Assembly (NCBI RefSeq): GCF_008638305.1
Contig: NZ_VTPZ01000007.1
Span: forward strand, 9,437-73,436
Source: Pseudomonas profundi
GTDB taxonomy: Bacteria > Pseudomonadota > Gammaproteobacteria > Pseudomonadales > Pseudomonadaceae
DNA length: 64,000 nucleotides
Reading direction: 5' to 3'
Shown: piece after piece, positions 61,390 through 64,000 of the stretch
How the letters are laid out: each line of letters opens with the position of its first letter
Position numbering within the stretch: the first letter of the stretch is position 1
The notes under the pieces: generated by a model
Seen by the model: only the letters and a program-made list of their open reading frames with translations
Told to the model about the DNA's origin: nothing
The model's database searches: none
Position numbers and translations under genes: made by a program

Positions 61390-62544
61390 CTATGCCGGCA
61401 CTGGCGCATTCTCGGCCATAAGCCCCTGTTCCTTGGCGGCTTCCCAGAATTCCTTTGGTACGGTGGCCGACATGGACGCCACGTTCTCTTTAATGTGCTC
61501 GGGTCTGCTGGCGCCGTGTAGAACGGATGAAACGACGTCCGGTGCATTGCAGAAATGTAACGCTGCGGTACGCAGATCCACTTCGTGCTGCTCGGCCAGC
61601 TGGCGATAGCGTTCCCGCTTTTCGCGTATCTCAGCAGGCACGTCCTTGCTGTAGTTGAAGTACTCATTACCGGCGAGATAGCCGGAGTTGAGCGGTGCGC
61701 CAAGCACAAAGGTCTGGCCCTGCTCGCTGGCAAGCGGAAACAGATCGTTCAGAGCGTCTTCGTGCTTGAGCAGTGAGTACTGTGTAGCCAACAGAATCAC
61801 ATCGGGATCGGATCGCTCTATCGCTGCGCGCGCCGGCGCCAGTTCGTTCACGCCCATGCCCCACCCCTTGATCAGTCCTTCCTCACGCATCTTGATCAGT
61901 TCGGGCATGGCGCCTTCCACCGCCTGGTCCATATATTCGGTCCAGCGCTCACCCAGATCCTTGTTGTCTGGAGAAAGGTCATGAATGAATACCATGTCCA
62001 GGCTCGGCACGCCCATGCGCTGCAGGCTGTCTTCGATCGAACGGCGCGTGGCGCTCGCACTGTAGTCATACTCGTAATTGAAGTGGTTCACGCCTTGCCA
62101 GTTGTCATGGGAATAGCCGGCTTCCGGCTTGAGTATGCGACCGGTTTTGCTCGATAGCAGATAGTCGTCCGGCATCAGCGGTGATAGCAGCATCGCGTGG
62201 CGGCGCTCACTCAGCCCCAGGCCGTACCAGGGGGAGGTGTCGTAATAACGGATGCCCTGATCCCAGGCTGTTTTCAGTAAATCCAGAGCATGCTGTTCGG
62301 ACCATATTCGGCGTGAGTCACCCAGGCCGACAGCACCGCCCAGCCCGACACGGTACTCGGGCCTGTAGCGGCGCGCGTTGCCGGTATTGCGGGGCAGCGC
62401 GTTTGGTGCGGTGGCGGCTGGCGAAGATGAGGACTGGGCAGCGGTTGTGTCCGTTGCGGGAGATTGGGCACTGGCAAGCAAAGGTGCCATGGCGAGACCG
62501 GCGGTGCCGATGCCGACGGTCGAAAGAAATGCGCGGCGCTGCAT
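61390..62544 (-). CDS. Tat-exported aldo/keto reductase
   Basis: A 384-residue protein with a Tat signal peptide (MQRRAFLSTVGIGTAGLAMA) and an aldo/keto reductase domain of the L-fucose/D-threo-aldose dehydrogenase type: GIRYYDTSPWYGLGLSERRH, LSSKTGRILKP, SLDMVFIHDLSPDNKD and VILLATQYSLLKH. A low-complexity Ala/Ser/Thr linker (about 27-48) separates signal and domain. Export of such an enzyme is unusual because it needs NADPH, so cofactor loading before Tat export is likely. Compare the frameshifted Tat-type reductase at 30155-31067. Confidence 0.85.
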   Translation of the reverse strand: MQRRAFLSTVGIGTAGLAMAPLLASAQSPATDTTAAQSSSSPAATAPNALPRNTGNARRYRPEYRVGLGGAVGLGDSRRIWSEQHALDLLKTAWDQGIRYYDTSPWYGLGLSERRHAMLLSPLMPDDYLLSSKTGRILKPEAGYSHDNWQGVNHFNYEYDYSASATRRSIEDSLQRMGVPSLDMVFIHDLSPDNKDLGERWTEYMDQAVEGAMPELIKMREEGLIKGWGMGVNELAPARAAIERSDPDVILLATQYSLLKHEDALNDLFPLASEQGQTFVLGAPLNSGYLAGNEYFNYSKDVPAEIREKRERYRQLAEQHEVDLRTAALHFCNAPDVVSSVLHGASRPEHIKENVASMSATVPKEFWEAAKEQGLMAENAPVPA

Positions 62545-62629
62545 GGAAAACCTCCATGGGACAGGGACATGAATGGCTGTGATAACAAAATTGTGACGTC
62601 GTCATTGGCAGGGTGGTTCCATCACCGGC

Positions 62630-63385
62630 TCACCGCAAAAACTCCACAATCGCGTTCTGAAAGCCTGGCTTGACCAGCACACTGGAATGGTCGCCGGGCA
62701 CCACCTTCAGTCGCGCACCGCGGATTGCTCTTTGCAATTTCTGAGGGTGGCTGGCGAAGGGATCACTGTCGCCAGCGAGAATCAGGGTCGGCACAGTGAT
62801 GCGTTCCAGCGGGATGCGTTTGGAGTGGAAGGCAAGGGCCTGGGCAGCCATGGCTTTGCGATCGGCCCAGACCATATCCGCGAGCAAGCGAAAGCCTGCC
62901 AACGTCGGATCACGGATACTCCAGCGGCTGGCGAGCATGGCGTTGGCTAATGCTTTCCGACCGCTCGCCCGATAACGGCTATCCAGATGCAGGGTGGCGC
63001 CGCCAATGCCCCCCGCTACCACCCGGCGGATACGCTGTTCCTGCGTAGCCGCCAGCAGTGCGACCGTAGCGCCCATGGAATAGCCAACCAGGTCGATCTC
63101 CTCCAGGCCCAGCTCATCCAGCAGGCAGCTTATGTCTTTGGCCATACGGGATTCGCCATAGGAGGCGGGATCATGTGGTTTGCCTGAACGCCCATGGCCC
63201 CGTGCGTCCAGCGCGATCACGCTGCGTCCGGCCAGGTTGAGCCGGCGCACTATGCCGGGCACCACCCAATTGACGCGCATATTGGCCACATAACCATGTT
63301 GCAACACGACTGGCGGCAAGGCCGATTTACGCAGCCAGGCCTGATAATAGATCTCTACCCCATCGAACGACTTGAAACGACTCAT
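62630..63385 (-). CDS. Alpha/beta hydrolase
   Basis: A 251-residue cytoplasmic hydrolase. It has the oxyanion segment PPVVLQHGYVANMR, IALDARGHGRSGKP, the nucleophile elbow GYSMGATVALL with Ser near residue 108, the acid in LILAGDSDPFAS and the His in VVPGDHSSVLV near the C-terminus. The substrate is not evident; haloperoxidase- or esterase-type members look like this. It stands 146 bases from tenA on the same strand. Confidence 0.85.
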   Translation of the reverse strand: MSRFKSFDGVEIYYQAWLRKSALPPVVLQHGYVANMRVNWVVPGIVRRLNLAGRSVIALDARGHGRSGKPHDPASYGESRMAKDISCLLDELGLEEIDLVGYSMGATVALLAATQEQRIRRVVAGGIGGATLHLDSRYRASGRKALANAMLASRWSIRDPTLAGFRLLADMVWADRKAMAAQALAFHSKRIPLERITVPTLILAGDSDPFASHPQKLQRAIRGARLKVVPGDHSSVLVKPGFQNAIVEFLR

Positions 63386-63531
63386 ACGCCCCCCGGAACT
63401 TGCGCCTGTTATGGCTCGAGTATTGGACGGCGGGGCTAGAGTAAAAAACCTAATTTTGTGATTTTTGATACATAACCGGTCTTGGCGTCGGTCCCCTTGG
63501 TCCTGAGAATCGCTGCCATGACAGCGTGTCG

Positions 63532-64000
63532 CTACTCGCGAAGCTCCAGCCCCATGGTCCAGAAATCAATTTCCAGTCGGATCGCGTCGCTGAATATTCG
63601 CGCCAGCCGCTCGAAACGCCGGGGCGTTACATCGGCCAATTCACGGTTCAGCCAGTCGATTTCGGCACGCATGGCGTCCTGGAATTCCTCGCTTTCGTAC
63701 ATGGCGATCCAGGCATCATAAGGGTTCTGCTTACCGCGTAGGGTTTCCGCGCGGCTGTTGAGCCAATTGGCGATTTCCCCATAACCGACAAGGCAAGGCG
63801 CCAGCGCGACGTGCAGGTCCAACAAATCCCCACGGTTACCGGTATCCAGCACGTAGCGGGTGTAAGCCAGGGTCGCCCGCGCTTCAGGCAGCGCGTGCAA
63901 TTCCTCCTCGCTGATGCCCCACTCCTTGCAATACTGAATGTGCAGCCCCAGCTCCAGGTCGACGATTGCCTCAAGCCCTGCTTTGGCCTGCCGCAGGTCA
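63532..64000 (-). CDS. tenA: TenA family thiaminase II, partial (runs off the window)
   Basis: The C-terminal 156 or so codons of a TenA-type protein; the N-terminus lies beyond the right edge. The frame is open to 64000 and shows IVDLELGLHIQYCKEWGI, ATLAYTRYVLDTGNRGD, VALAPCLVGYGEIANWL (with the active-site Cys) and the closing FWTMGLELRE. TenA hydrolyses thiamine breakdown products, releasing the pyrimidine for salvage. Here it probably serves thiamine salvage. Confidence 0.92.
   Translation of the reverse strand, partial: DLRQAKAGLEAIVDLELGLHIQYCKEWGISEEELHALPEARATLAYTRYVLDTGNRGDLLDLHVALAPCLVGYGEIANWLNSRAETLRGKQNPYDAWIAMYESEEFQDAMRAEIDWLNRELADVTPRRFERLARIFSDAIRLEIDFWTMGLELRE

Noticed and set aside
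12-64000. CRISPR array or tRNA genes
   Set aside because: No regularly spaced direct repeats and no cloverleaf-like sequence were recognised; a tRNAscan or CRISPR search was not possible.

Overview
The window looks like chromosome from a marine gammaproteobacterium of the Pseudomonadaceae, most likely the Halopseudomonas (pertucinogena) group. I infer this from the families and their order: nrdA-nrdB beside an RstA/RstB-like two-component pair as in Pseudomonas, a divergent metE/metR pair, a PdxB/EpmC/MATE block, a Pseudomonas-type ethanolamine operon, an OsmC-YcaO fusion protein, a marine-type trimethylamine monooxygenase and secreted polyester-hydrolase-like enzymes. No rRNA, tRNA, CRISPR array, complete insertion sequence or phage gene was seen. 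The last gene (tenA) runs off the right edge.

Layout. 1-11.2 kb is housekeeping: NAD-kinase-like protein, pdxB, epmC, MATE efflux, a DUF3080 lipoprotein, tusA, an ABM-domain protein, rlmM, and metE/metR. 11.2-15.7 kb carries three tandem secreted alpha/beta hydrolases related to PET hydrolases and cutinases. Each has its own terminator and operator-like sequences upstream, and a QsdR-type TetR regulator follows. 15.7-22.7 kb holds the two-component pair and nrdA/nrdB, with REP-like palindromes between the nrd genes. 22.9-33 kb has a methyltransferase, two small exported or membrane proteins, topoisomerase IB, a low-GC cassette-like gene, a YbbA/YbbP-type ABC transporter, and a run of membrane protein, frameshifted aldo/keto reductase, DUF6064 protein and MFS transporter.

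33-45 kb is accessory. A degenerate copy of the MFS 3' end at 37.2-37.55 kb repeats the real one at 32.7-33.06 kb in direct orientation. The two bracket a hipA-hipB module in reversed gene order, a luciferase-like monooxygenase and a membrane protein. Next come a 1,693-residue nuclease-STAND NTPase protein (an Avs/AVAST-like defence candidate), an HNH endonuclease and an unknown polytopic membrane protein.

45-64 kb returns to core-like genes: nadE, an RHH protein, a PfpI-family protein, the ethanolamine permease with eutB/eutC and a divergent EutR-like regulator, OsmC-YcaO, a soluble histidine kinase and a secreted TPR protein. A trimethylamine monooxygenase operon follows (tmm, a DMT permease, a 97-residue protein and a previously unlisted 36-residue membrane peptide), then a CWC protein, a Tat-exported aldo/keto reductase, an alpha/beta hydrolase and tenA.

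The parts most worth following up are the Avs-like protein and its neighbours, the tmm operon with its unusual transporter and microprotein, the triplicated hydrolases with their palindromes, and the duplication-bracketed hipA-hipB segment.
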